Shown here one piece after another: positions 19,560-30,235 of a stretch of DNA of 64,000 bases (its first letter is position 1; every line of letters starts with the position of its first letter). The notes under the pieces were generated by a model that saw only the letters and a program-made list of their open reading frames with translations, made no database searches and was not told the origin of the DNA. Source of the DNA: Hermatobates lingyangjiaoensis (taxonomy: Eukaryota > Arthropoda > Insecta > Hemiptera > Hermatobatidae); assembly GCA_026182355.1 (NCBI GenBank), contig JAPFBL010000370.1:62001-126000 (forward strand). The letters are read 5' to 3'. A program made the translations under genes and the position numbers.

Positions 19560-20629
19560 GTGCCTTATACTGTAGCAAGTAGGTATTGTTAGTTTGATAT
19601 ATCTGTGTAGCTAGCCAAACACAGCTTAAAAAAGTATATAACTTCGCTTCTGCGTTGAATTTTCAATCCATTTAAATTGTAGCTTTTGAGTGAGACTAAA
19701 AGCTAAACTTTAACAATGTAAGCTTTAACAAATCTACTGTCGAAAGTTTCAGCACGCTCTGATTTATGGTGGCTGTTTGTTTGTGACAAAATTTTATACA
19801 AACAAATGGATTTGGTTTCTATAATGGTATAAAACGTCAAGTTGACTTTGAAATGAGCCAGTTCTAAGCAATGTACAGACAAAACCTTTCTTTTATTTGT
19901 ATTGATTAAACGAGAACTACCTACTCTCTGCTCTTGTGGTAGTAAAAAAATGTTGGTTTTGTTCAAAAATAGTATCACGAAATCAAAATTACTGGGATAA
20001 TTTTCAAAATTTGTGGATACTAGGAAGGCTGGTAAAATTTAATTAACTAAAAGCTATGTCCTGAGAACACTTGTGGCATTTATTTATTTGTTATTGTTTT
20101 TTCTGAAGAAAAACTCTTTTACGAAGAATTAAAACTTTTGATTGGTTCCTAAATGTAACAAAATTTTGAAGTAATCGCAGTGTAATCGAACCATAGTTAT
20201 TTAAATTTATAAAAGTAATAATGCTATTAAGACGTAAATTTATAAAAATTAAAATTTTCCTAATTCCTGTAATAGAACAATTTTTTTCTTATGAAACATG
20301 AAAATATCTTTTAATATCAATCAAAATTAATAATATATTCTTTATATAAATGAATTATCTTTCTATTAATGAAAAAAATATATTTTCATATCAAAATTAA
20401 TAGTATATTGATACAAATAATGGTGCGTAATCATTAGTTTGACTGCTATTTTTCATCTGGGATTGGGGAGATGGCGGTAATTCTGCTTTTTTCATGGTAT
20501 TTTTGATTATATATATATAAAAAAAAACAAAATGAAAGGTATTTTTAAAAATAAAGTATTAATTTGTTCACTCAACTGTGTTTATGACCATATTGCAAAG
20601 TTTCATTTTAAAGCCTTCATAGATTTGTA
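19560..20629. other. No recognisable feature
   Basis: AT-rich. A short segment at 19,465-19,545 (gtgcccgtctttga) recurs at 45,130-45,200. No coding exon seen. Confidence 0.4.
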
Positions 20630-20925
20630 GGGTAAAAAGTTAATGAAATGGTCTCCACATATAAAAATTGTATGGTATAAACAACGCGTTTCAAACACGT
20701 AGTGTTCTTCCTCAGGCATTAACTAACAAATACAATGACACTAGAGAGTTATCAATAGATCTAGATAACTCTCTGGTGTCATTGTATTTTTAGTTAATGC
20801 CTGAGGAAGAACACTACGTGTTTGAAACGCGTTGTTTATACCATACAATTTTTATATGTGGAGACCATTTCATTAACTTTTTACCCTACAATAATTAATT
20901 ACCACATAATAAGTGATTGCACTAC
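20630..20925. repeat. Foldback family A2, near-perfect palindrome
   Basis: Arms of about 125 bp (tttaccctac..., gtctccacatataaaaat) are nearly identical inverted copies around a short centre at about 20,760. The core on each strand is CTGAGGA, stem GAACAC/GTGTTT, GAAACGCGTTG. Confidence 0.85.
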
Positions 20926-21526
20926 GTTAGAACTTCATAGATTTACATGTTTGGGAGTTCTCTGAATCGATTTTGAATATTTTCTTTTTTTAAATAATTG
21001 GAGTGGGTGTGTCCAAATTCTAAAATAAAAACATTTAATTTTAGTTAGACCTAATTAAGCTAATCTAATGCAGAGATGAGTATTATAAAAATCTATTCTT
21101 TTATCATGAAAAGTTATGTTTTTTTTTTTAATGAACATTTTGCATTTTAAATTATAATTTCTTTATAAAAATAATATATATAACTAAAGTTACAACTAGA
21201 AAACAAAAAAGAGACTGACACTCATGATTCTCAATAATTTTGGTTTATATACATATTATATTTTCATAATTTTTCGATTAAAATATGATACGAAACGGAC
21301 GAATAATGTAAAGAACTATATTAATTTTGATTTTTGTGGGAAGACATTTTCATGTTTGATAGGGAAAAAATTTGTTCTAATATATAAATTAAGGAAAATT
21401 GTATATTTAGTAATTCAACGTTTCTTATTGTTTCAATCAAAGAATATCAATGAATATTATCAGATCTAAAATTGAAAGAATACATTATTTATTGTATAAA
21501 GAAGGATGATAGGCCTCTTAATACTT

Positions 21527-22260
21527 GTTAAAGGAGTAGTAATGGAGTGATTAAGCGCCTCTAACACTGAACTCCGACTTTCAGCCTTCACGAGGCTACC
21601 CTGTTAACCTGCTATAAGCAGGGACAAACGAAAGAGGAGGAGAAGGTGATCAGGGGCTGGGCCTGACCACCTTCGTTTCCCATCCTTCCTAATCCCCAAA
21701 TCCCCTCCTTTTAACCGAGACCCAATCTAAGGTGTTATGCGATCTGTGCCGAAGGATGGATGATACAGGGGTTTCTGTATTATGAACGGAGCCTCAAGGG
21801 CACCAGGCGAACCCCTTGAGTAAATAGCCTTACTCCGGTATGCAGTGCTCTGCCGGAGCGGACAAAATACCACCGATAGAGCTTCAGGGATTTTCCCCTG
21901 TAAGGAGAAGGAAGTCTGGAGACCATCCTCCGGAAGCGCAGAGGGTCCAAAAGCGCTAACTAGTGGGAACCTCCCACAAGTGCACCTGAAGACCCGAAGA
22001 AGGAGAAAGGAAGTTACTTTCTCCCGAAACATAGGGAGCCTGAATGGACATTATCAATGATGGTTTGTGCAAATTCTGCAAAGAGGAAGAAATACCGTCG
22101 CACCTGCTAACTTTTAAGGCAACTTTGCTGCAGAGAGGCAGGTGCTTCGGGACACTAAACAAACCATAGAAAAACTTTTACCGCTGGTACCAGCAAAAGT
22201 GTTGAGCTTCTTGGAGGCGTTGAAGCTAACTGCTAAGGTACTTTAGTACAGAAGAGGGGA
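21527..22260 (+). mobile_element. Internally deleted LINE, copy 2
   Basis: The longer sister of the element at 195-772. A 5' GC-rich part (cgaggctaccctgttaac, ctgaccaccttcgtttc) is fused to the end of a coding region that reads like SRNIGSLNGHYQ and then a Cys-rich tail (VCANSAK), the form expected downstream of RNase H in Jockey-like LINEs. The reverse transcriptase is absent, and frame breaks prevent translation. Confidence 0.55.
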
Positions 22261-24699
22261 AGTACAATTGTTTTTTTTTAAGACGCAGTGCTATAGTCAC
22301 CCTCAAATAATAAAAAAAACACTTATTAAAGGTTACAATAAATTAAGTACCATTCGGAACTCCAAAATAAGATATAAAGCTTCTGAACACAATCAGACTT
22401 ATACAAAAAATATCTCACCTGCAGGTTTAAAGAGGAAAAGTGAATAATATTTGTTCCTAACTTATTAAGTTATTAAACGTACCTTAATAAGCTATCAGCT
22501 GGTAATTATCAAAGTGTAAATTAAAAGATTCTTAACCTTCCCAAGTTAATTTTTCCCTTCTCAAAATATAGGTTTATATTATCAGAAATATTCGTATAAA
22601 ATTTAATAGGTTGGAGTCAAAGTGCAAACTTTGAGGAGTATATAGTAGCAGATATGGGGTTAGGATACGAAATGGCGAGAAATGGGTTAATATGTAGAAC
22701 AAGGGGCCCCGCCATCTTGTCATAGTTAATCAATAGTTCATATATTAATAATGATAGTTTCACTTTTACAATGAAAAAAATTATTCACCAAACTCTTATA
22801 CAACTGTTTTTCTGCCTAAGTAACACAGTATTTTTTCTTAAATATGAAAGACAGACAGTTATTGTTGATATCCAACAGATTAAGCACATAAGATACAAAT
22901 TTCACCTAATTTGTATAGAGACATTTATAATAAATTATTTATTCATCATGTATATATCTGGAAGTAGTAACAACACCCAGAGGCCCCTTTTTCTGCTTAT
23001 TAACCGAGAAATGTTAGCTTATATTGTAAAACTTTTAATTACAGAAAAGAAACATTCAAAGGAATATTGCTCAGTTTGTATGCAACGCATTTTCAAATAT
23101 TAATTATTCCAAATAAGAAATACGTCCTTCGATTTTTTTTTCTCATCCTTGAAATTTAATGCCTTGATGAAATGCTAAATGCTGCATGTTAACTCAGGAT
23201 AACCCTGAGAAGGTTTTAGCCGTCGAACTGATTGTAGGCTGAAAGGTTAGCGTCTATGAAATAATAATATTTCTTTACCTTTCTACAAAAAACACAGCAA
23301 TAAGTGTAGATTTTGGTTTTCCATATCTTAATCAGTGAAGATAGTTTTTAAGAACAAAAACATTAATTATTTTTTTATTTATTTAACACGTGTTTATACT
23401 GCTTATCTTTTTCTCTTAAACTTCGGAAAGTATATTTTATGAAGTTTATATGTTGCCCCTCAAAAAAAAAAAAAACAAAACGTTCTAGTTAAGAAAAAAA
23501 AACATTTTAAATAAAACTCAGAAGATGAAGAAATAAGATTAGCACTTAATAACGTGAAATATGAGATGAAAGAAATTTAGAAACTCTTTAATACAATTCT
23601 AAGCTTTTCCGATTAGAAGAGTTGAACTAAAACATCGAAAATGAAACAATCTGATATTTTAATTAAAACGCATCATCAAATGATATAAGAGGATTGCTTG
23701 ACAACTTAGTAATAGTCTTGCAAAGCCCAGGTATAACAGGTTATTATTTATAAATTGAACACTTTCAGAGTTAAGATTATTATTGACTTGAATAACGTAT
23801 TTGGTGAGCTTTGGTTATTTTAGCGTAACAGTTGAATTACTTTGTTCTTGATGCTCTTCTAAGAAAGAATTTAGTTTCATTTGAAAGATATGAAAAAAAA
23901 CGAAGGTTATTCTAAATAATTCTACTTTTTTTTAAAAGAGTTAAATACTGTTGAGTTGTTTTTATTTGGGTTATTTTGATACTAGTAGTACTGTACTACT
24001 AGCTCTCTTATTCATTGAACATCAGAGACTCTTTTCCACCATAGATAACCCACATAAATTATCTGGAGTTGAAGTTCGCAGGATCCTCTTACCCACAATG
24101 CATCATCTTATCAGTATCTGTCCCTTATCAGTATCTACTGATAGCACACTCCTATTAATAGAAAACTAATTTATTACTATAATACCTACAAATTTGATCC
24201 TTAAGTTATTAAACTGGTCGTGTTATATTGCATAAGTAATTTACCTTCCCGAATGGTTACCATATTTAGATCGGATGGAATTTGACTTGAATTTTATAAA
24301 TAAATATTAATAATTGAAATAATGTTATAATAATTAGTTATTACATCAACGTAAAACTTTTCGCCTATGGAAACATGACTACAAAATTAAAGAATATAAA
24401 ATGGTCTTATTTTTTTTATCATCAATATTACAATATTGTAAAAGTTATGTTCAGTGCAATATTGAATATACAACAATTGAAATATGAAAATTTTCTTTGC
24501 AATGAATAGATATGTTAGGTAATGTGATACTCTGTAATAAATAGTATTTTTCGCTTGTTTATTGTAAATAAATGTGATCAGCTTGATCTAAGACCTCAAA
24601 ACTGTTTTCGGTAATCATTTTTGATGTGAAATAACAATTCCACTAGAGTTCTTTTCGTAAACAGTCATTCCTCTAACTTGTGTAGAATCCCTTTTACAC
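22261..24699. other. No recognisable feature
   Basis: AT-rich intergenic sequence. The longest open frame (22,771-23,103, plus) has a composition expected by chance and matches no family I know. Confidence 0.4.
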
Positions 24700-24835
24700 T
24701 TGACAACTCTAAATACACGAGTAAAATATAGGATTCCTAATATAGAATGTTCATTGTGTGGTATCCATAAAGGGCTAATCGTTGGCCTATGTATTTTTCT
24801 TATCAAACGGCTACTGTAACCTAACCTATCCTTCA
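24700..24835 (+). mobile_element. SINE 3' part
   Basis: Shares taggattcctaatatagaa, the ttggcctatgt segment and the terminal ctactgtaacctaacc with the SINE copies at 29.6 and 42.6 kb. The tRNA-like head is missing. Confidence 0.6.
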
Positions 24836-25171
24836 TAACACAATTATATAACCTGGCAAGTAAAAAAAAACCTTCTAGGTTTCATAAGGCTTATCTTATT
24901 TAAAACTAAAATAAATTCGTGTATTGATAGGATAGTTTCCAATCATAGCCTTCAAGTCGCAACCAAACAACTTTTCAGTTGTCATATTATAGAACTATTT
25001 TAGCAGTAGTTGAAACATTATAAGTACATGTATAAGTAACCCACTTGCCATTGCGTCTACAACGTACTTGGTCTCCCTTTCTCTTTTCTCTTAAAGACGA
25101 ATTACCCGAAAATTTGAGTCTAAGTGTGTTTCCTTACTCTATGTGTTACTCTTCTTGAAATTTGAACTTTC

Positions 25172-25172
<1 letters not shown>

Positions 25173-25210
<38 letters not shown>
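25173..25210. repeat. (TA)n microsatellite
   Basis: About 19 TA units. It adjoins the left edge of a dispersed repeat. Confidence 0.9.
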
Positions 25211-25211
<1 letters not shown>

Positions 25212-25500
25212 CGACATCAAAAGAAAACCAACATTTTTAAAAGAAAAACGTATAATTTAAATCATAAAGAAATTGTTAAAATTAAATTAACTGGATTAAG
25301 AAATATAATAAACTTTCAACAACTTTAAAAAAAGAGTTTTGAAAAATTTAAATTAAATTTATTTTTAATTTGCAAATATTATAATTTAAAACTTTGTTTG
25401 AAAACAGTATTACAGACATAAAACATAAAAATAATGACAATCTTAAAAACTCATTTTGGTATAAAAGTTCAGATTTTTGTAAGCTTTTATAGTTTTAATT
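25210..25500. repeat. Dispersed repeat R2, copy 1
   Basis: About 290 bp (aaagaaaaccaacattttt ... aaaaactcattttggtata), diverged from 56,166-56,460. Unidentified family. Confidence 0.6.
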
Positions 25501-25611
25501 TTTTTTTTCTATTTTCAATTTTACCCATTCAAAATACCGTCCCAGGTACGTAAAGTCCCCCCCCCCCTCTCATTGCTACGCCAATGTTTCATTGATGAAT
25601 TCTTGAATTTT

Positions 25612-25935
25612 GATGTTCCAAAATTCATTAGTTGTGCAATCCGTAATTGTGTGGTATTTAGTCATTCTGAGGTAAAATTGATAAACAAACAAAAGTCTCC
25701 ACACAAATGAAGTTTTATTCAACAGCAACAACGTGACAACAACAGGTTGAAAAACCGTTGAAAAACAACATGAAAACAACCAACGTTGTTTTCACTGGAC
25801 CAACCCGTCAGCACCACATCCTTTGGTATCTTCCTGATGATGAACACAAAGTGTTCGAAACGCGTTGTTGCTGTTGAATAAAACTTCATTTGTATGGAGG
25901 CTTTTGTTTGTTTATCTATTTTACCTCAGAAACAA
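25612..25935. repeat. Foldback family A element
   Basis: Left terminus cattagttgtgcaatccgta, arms gtctccacacaaatgaag and inverse, plus-strand core at about 25,832 (CTGATGA, GAACAC/GTGTTC, GAAACGCGTTG). The centre carries unrelated sequence with repeated caacaac/gttgtt. Confidence 0.8.
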
Positions 25936-26027
25936 GAAAAATTATAAATATGATGTATTTTGTAGCCATAGTGTGAAGCTTGTTTTTGAATGAATAAATA
26001 TTGGGGGGAGATGTTTGGGTAAATGCG

Positions 26028-26033
26028 TTTATT
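26028..26033 (-). terminator. Poly(A) signal of the Cys/Pro-rich ORF
   Basis: AATAAA on the minus strand, 17 nt after the TGA. The very short 3' untranslated region is plausible for a small gene. Confidence 0.4.
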
Positions 26034-26050
26034 GGTCAAACTGAGTTGGT

Positions 26051-26347
26051 TCAGCAGGTCTTGGGCGGTGGAGGACAGTTGTTGCAAGGCTTTGGGCAGT
26101 TGCCTGGTGCTGATGGCGGTGGCTTGAAAGGGCACCGTTCTGGTTGCGGAGGTCGTGGAGGTTCAGGGCATGGAGGTGGACACTTTGGGCACTTGGGCTG
26201 TGGGGTATTGCATGGTTGAGGACAGTCTGAAGAAGATCTTCTTACTTTAGTATTCTTGTGCCAGAAAACAAGATGAGAGGTCAGCATCTGTTTCAAGCTT
26301 CTTGGCTTGTTGACCCTCAACTGACGGCATGCTACTCCGTATAACAT
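26051..26347 (-). CDS. Cys/Pro-rich small protein, candidate orphan gene
   Basis: 98 codons, intronless, ATG at 26,347 and TGA at 26,053-26,051. Residues 1-40 (MLYGVACRQLRVNKPRSLKQ...) have no acidic residue, several Arg/Lys and hydrophobics, resembling a mitochondrial presequence. Residues 42-98 hold 10 Cys and 25 Pro in CPxPC, CPKCPPPC and NCPKPCNNCPPPP patterns. I know no named family that fits exactly. Short Pro/Cys-rich proteins of sperm flagella or mitochondria in insects look similar, but that is inference. Support: an intact frame, composition far from its AT-rich surroundings, and AATAAA 17 nt past the stop. Against: the opposite strand reads as a Gly-rich frame, and upstream exons could exist. 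It lies between two foldback elements. Confidence 0.5.
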   Translation of the reverse strand: MLYGVACRQLRVNKPRSLKQMLTSHLVFWHKNTKVRRSSSDCPQPCNTPQPKCPKCPPPCPEPPRPPQPERCPFKPPPSAPGNCPKPCNNCPPPPKTC

Positions 26348-26439
26348 TTTCTGATCTATAAATACCTTTTGGTTAGGATTTCAGGAAAAATAATCAAGAG
26401 ATATAACCAAAACTTAAAAGACCCATAGATTCTAAGGTA

Positions 26440-27115
26440 ATCCAATCAGTTATTATGTGATATTTACTTATTGTAGAGTAAAAAGCTAATCAAATAGTCT
26501 CCACATATAGAAATTTAATGGTATAAACCAGTGTTTCCCAAAGTGGGCGGTACCGCCCTCCTGGGGGCGGTGCTTTGGTATCGGGGGGGCGGTAATACAA
26601 AAAGGAGCGGGGATTCTATTTCTATAAATTGAAAATGTTCATGCAATAAGATTTCTAAATTTAATTGAAAACACGACATGTAAACTTCTGGGAAACAGTT
26701 TCTCAAAATTATTTGTTTTGATAATTCATTTTTATGTTAAAAGTATATTCTCATCTAAGTTTCTTTTATTGTGTATTAATTCTTTTCCATAAATATGCTA
26801 TGAAACAATACATCTATTGGATTCTAAATAAATATACGATTAGTAATTATTTTAATTATTAAAATGTTACTCATTTAGTTATTTAGTCTAGGAATCTGAT
26901 TATTATTCAAGGGTGTTGAGTTATAGGTTTATGGACCTAAGGGGGCGGTCACTCGAAAAAGTTTGGGAAACACTGGTATAAAGAAAGCGTTCTTTTTCAG
27001 ACATTAACCAAGGGTGAGTATCAATTGTACAACAGGACACTCAGTACCTCTAGTACCAGTCAGATCTACAATAAGTCTCAATTACCCTACAATGAGACCA
27101 TAGATGTAATGTATA
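26440..27115. repeat. Foldback family A2, interrupted by a hAT
   Basis: The left end (aatcagttattatgtgatat, gtctccacatatagaaattt) matches the elements at 20.6 and 32.7 kb. The element is split at 26,528 by the hAT MITE and resumes at 26,976 (gcgttctttttcagacatta). Confidence 0.65.
26529..26975. mobile_element. hAT-type MITE inside a foldback
   Basis: Ends CAGTGTTTCCCAAAG and TTTGGGAAACACTG. Flanks GTATAAAC and GTATAAAG are an 8-bp duplication with one change. Reverse-oriented sister of the element at 1.2 kb. The nesting shows the foldback was there first. Confidence 0.8.
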
Positions 27116-27254
27116 GTATCTTTATAATTATGAAAAGGAAAAAAAAATAAAATTATTTAAAAATACATTATTAGGTTTCTTAGCTCCATAGGAGTTAATG
27201 ATGTATTTAAATTAGCATTAATGATTCAAAGTATATCAACAAAGTAAACAAATT

Positions 27255-27530
27255 CATTACTTGTTCAATCTGTTATATTGTGGTATTTACTCATATTGGA
27301 GGATTTCAAGAATTACGTCTCCACACAAAAAAACCTTTAATATGAAACTAACAGTGCGTTTCAAACACTTAGTGTTCTTCTTCAGGTTAACATCTAAAAA
27401 ATATGCATGTATATTAAGCTATCTGTGAGCTAAAAAAGCTAACAGATATGTATTTTTTTTTAATACGTTGTTAGTTTCATATTAAACTTTTTTTGTGTGG
27501 AGACGTAATTCTTGAAGTCTCCCTAATTAA
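27255..27530. repeat. Foldback family A element
   Basis: Left terminus caatctgttatattgtggta; inverted arms gtctccacacaaaa / ttttgtgtggagac and aatatgaaactaac / gttagtttcatatt. The minus-strand core is CTGAAGA, GAACAC/GTGTTT, GAAACGCAC. The right arm has lost its core. Confidence 0.7.
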
Positions 27531-27629
27531 AAGGAGATAATATTTTATGGTTTCAGACTATGATTGTGTAATTTAATTGTAGTAACAGTTCCGAGTTAAT
27601 AGCTTGCTTTATTAAAAGAGTTTTCCATG

Positions 27630-27895
27630 TCACGAGTGACAAAAAACTTATGAATAACATTCCTTGTTATTATAGAAGACATAATCTTGTTTTATATCAG
27701 CTATCGTGACAAAAAACTTATGAACAACATTCCTTGTTATTATAGAAGACTTAATCTTGTGTTATATCATCTATTGTGACAAAAAACTTATGAACAACAT
27801 TCCTTGTTATTATAGAAGACGTAATCTTGTGTTATATTAGCTATCGTGATAAAAAACTTATGAACAACATCCTTTGTTTTGATAGAATATGTAAA
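27630..27895. repeat. Tandem repeat, 70-bp unit, four copies
   Basis: The segment aaaaaacttatgaacaacat starts at 27,641, 27,711, 27,781 and 27,851, exactly 70 bp apart. The copies differ at a few positions, the last one most. Confidence 0.9.
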
Positions 27896-28284
27896 GTTGA
27901 CATATGCTCTATCAGATACACATTGCCATTCTAAATAATCATATTGTCAACATTTTCTTGAACCTCTGATGATGAATTATACCGGTCGAATTATTCATAA
28001 AGAAAGTTCAAACCTTTGAGTTCTACATACAGGGAACAGTCATTTTAATCTAACCTACAAATAAAGGTTGTAACAATAAAGTGCAGAATTCTATTCGTAT
28101 AAGGATAAAAGAAAGCATGAATTCAGTAAGTTTTAAATTATAAGTCTATTATAACTAATTATCAACTAAATTTATAAAATATAATCTTCACTTGTAATCA
28201 GTAATTAAATAAATGTAATTTTAACTGTATTCAGTTAAAATTTAAATGTAATCAGTTAAAATTATATTTATTTTCTGTAAATTC

Positions 28285-28405
28285 AATATACATAATATAC
28301 ACTTGTATAACAAGATTTCACAAAAAAACATGTGAAATAAAATTGAACCTCTAAACCTGATTGGATACTGTGGTCTGGACGTTTATATACTTGTATATAT
28401 AAGCA
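28285..28405. repeat. Foldback family B fragment
   Basis: Contains the family-B end (aagatttcacaaaaaaacat, gtgaaataaaatt) followed by a partner end reading tttatatacttgtatat. Confidence 0.45.
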
Positions 28406-29144
28406 TTAAATTAAAACTATACTTACTTAGTATATCCTGATCTTGAAAAATGTCTAGAAAAAATTTTGTTGCTTGAAGTGCAAGTGTTTTTTGTTGTTTT
28501 GTTACGAAGATTTCAAACAGGTGTTTGTAATGAAAACAAAAGTTTAAAAGTATAATTGTTACTAGGCCTCAATTAGTTATATGGAAGCTATATACTTCAC
28601 TAATCTATGCTATTCAAAATATCAACTTTTGAAAGAGTATTTTCAATAAAATATTCTTATAAATATTAAATATAACTAAGTTAGGTATATGAAGAATTAA
28701 CTTGTGTGTACATATCAGAAAGAAGTGTTATTTTTTTCTATTTTTGTATTAAGGATGATTGAATATTGAATCAAAAATAACCATTATCTCAATTTAAATA
28801 ACAGTTTTTTAAAGTTTGTACCAATTCGTATTTTTATTAACAAGTAGAAATTAATGTCATTGATATGGCAAATTAAAAACACATTTTAAATGTTTAAATG
28901 TGTTAAAAGTAATAATTCAATTTTCTTAACAGTTTACAAAAAAATTGTGATTTATTTTCTTATGTAACTATCTTAAAGACAATATATTTTAAATAATTGA
29001 TAATTCGTAATTACTTTATGTGGATTTTAAATAAGAATGATTAATGAAAAAAGAGTGAGTTACGATTATTGAATACTCTAAGAAATACTATTTATTAGTT
29101 AGTTGTATGGTCTATAAGTATGATTTTATGTACTATATATATAC

Positions 29145-29310
29145 TATCAATGATCAAACCACTGACTCAGTTGGGTTCTTGACTCTAAGGAAGACCGCTT
29201 GTTACGGTTGAAAGATCTTAGTCATATTTTCCCATCTCTTATTGTAGTTTGATCATTGATTCTTGTTTCACGTGTTTATGTGAAATCTTTTTATATATAC
29301 TATATATGAT
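29145..29310 (+). repeat. Foldback family B element
   Basis: The left tcaatgatcaaaccac and right gtttgatcattgattctt are inverted around the family core: acgaagaccgcttgttac-like hairpin (here aaggaagaccgcttgttacg) then GGTTGAAAGATCTTAGTC. Ends tttcacgtgtttatgtgaaa. Confidence 0.7.
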
Positions 29311-29399
29311 GCAGTCTATATATAATTCTATTATATATATAGAAGCCAGTTTACATGATGCTTATCAGAAATATTTTTTTCCTTAATGTTATATGTAAA

Positions 29400-29730
29400 G
29401 GGCCAGGTTAGCTCAGTAGAAACGAGCTTTCCGGTGGACTGGTAGGTCTAGCGTTCAATAACCACTCTGGAGCCCTCTATTTATTCACATGAGAGTTAAA
29501 TAAATATATGCATGTCATCTCTCAGATAGGACATTAAGCCGTTGGTCCCTTAGCCTGTACGATGTCAAGTATTCATTAAAGATCCATACTCTTAAATATA
29601 CTTCAGTTAGACCAAATTTAAGACTCCTAATGTAGAATCAATCTTTATTGTGTAGTACCACAATGGGCTATTGTTCAACCTGTGTGTATTCCCTTGTAGG
29701 ACTGCCACTGCAACCTAACCTAACTATACG
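29400..29730 (+). mobile_element. tRNA-derived SINE, full-length-like
   Basis: The head gggccaggttagctcagtag (A box) is followed by a degenerate B box (agcgttcaataacc), the SINE body (cattaaagatcca) and the 3' tail ctgccactgcaacctaacc. Confidence 0.75.
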
Positions 29731-30069
29731 TTAATTACATTGGAAATCCATGGTGACGTGAAAATTCAGTTTAATTTTATTAAGACCTATCCAGATGGAT
29801 TGGTGTGACAAATTATACTTGTTTAGTTAAAAAGGTTATCAACCAGGCATTACCAGTTGTCATGTATTATAAATCTTAAAGTTTTGGTTGAAGAACTTTA
29901 TTTTGGTACAAATAAATTAGTGAACCACGAAAACAGATATTAATTTAACATTAAAGGCTGTATTTAAATAGTTTTAAAGTTAGGAACTAACCTAACTTCA
30001 ATATAAAAATCGAACTTTTATTTAGCAGTATAATGAAAGGAAATGAAGGTTATCAGATGGTTACCTAAG

Positions 30070-30235
30070 CATTTTGCTTAGGTTAGGTTAGGTTACAGTG
30101 GCCGTCCCGAAAGAGAACACACATAGGCCGCAAGCCGGCCCCTTGTGATACCACAAAGAAGAATTGGGGCTATTCTCCTCCTTTCCTGATCCATTCGAAC
30201 CACCTCGAGAGAACAATAAATCTAGACAGATCCCT
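30070..30235 (-). mobile_element. SINE 3' part
   Basis: The minus-strand tail: plus strand begins ttaggttaggttacagtggc, with aacacacataggc and ccttgtgataccacaaagaa, the complement of the tail in the other copies. A short ggttaggtta tandem sits at its end. Confidence 0.65.

Noticed and set aside
26001..26219. Gly-rich ORF on the plus strand
   Set aside because: It overlaps the Cys/Pro ORF in antisense. Gly-rich is the expected mirror of Pro-rich codons. The minus strand has the longer frame and a well-placed poly(A) signal. Not fully excluded.
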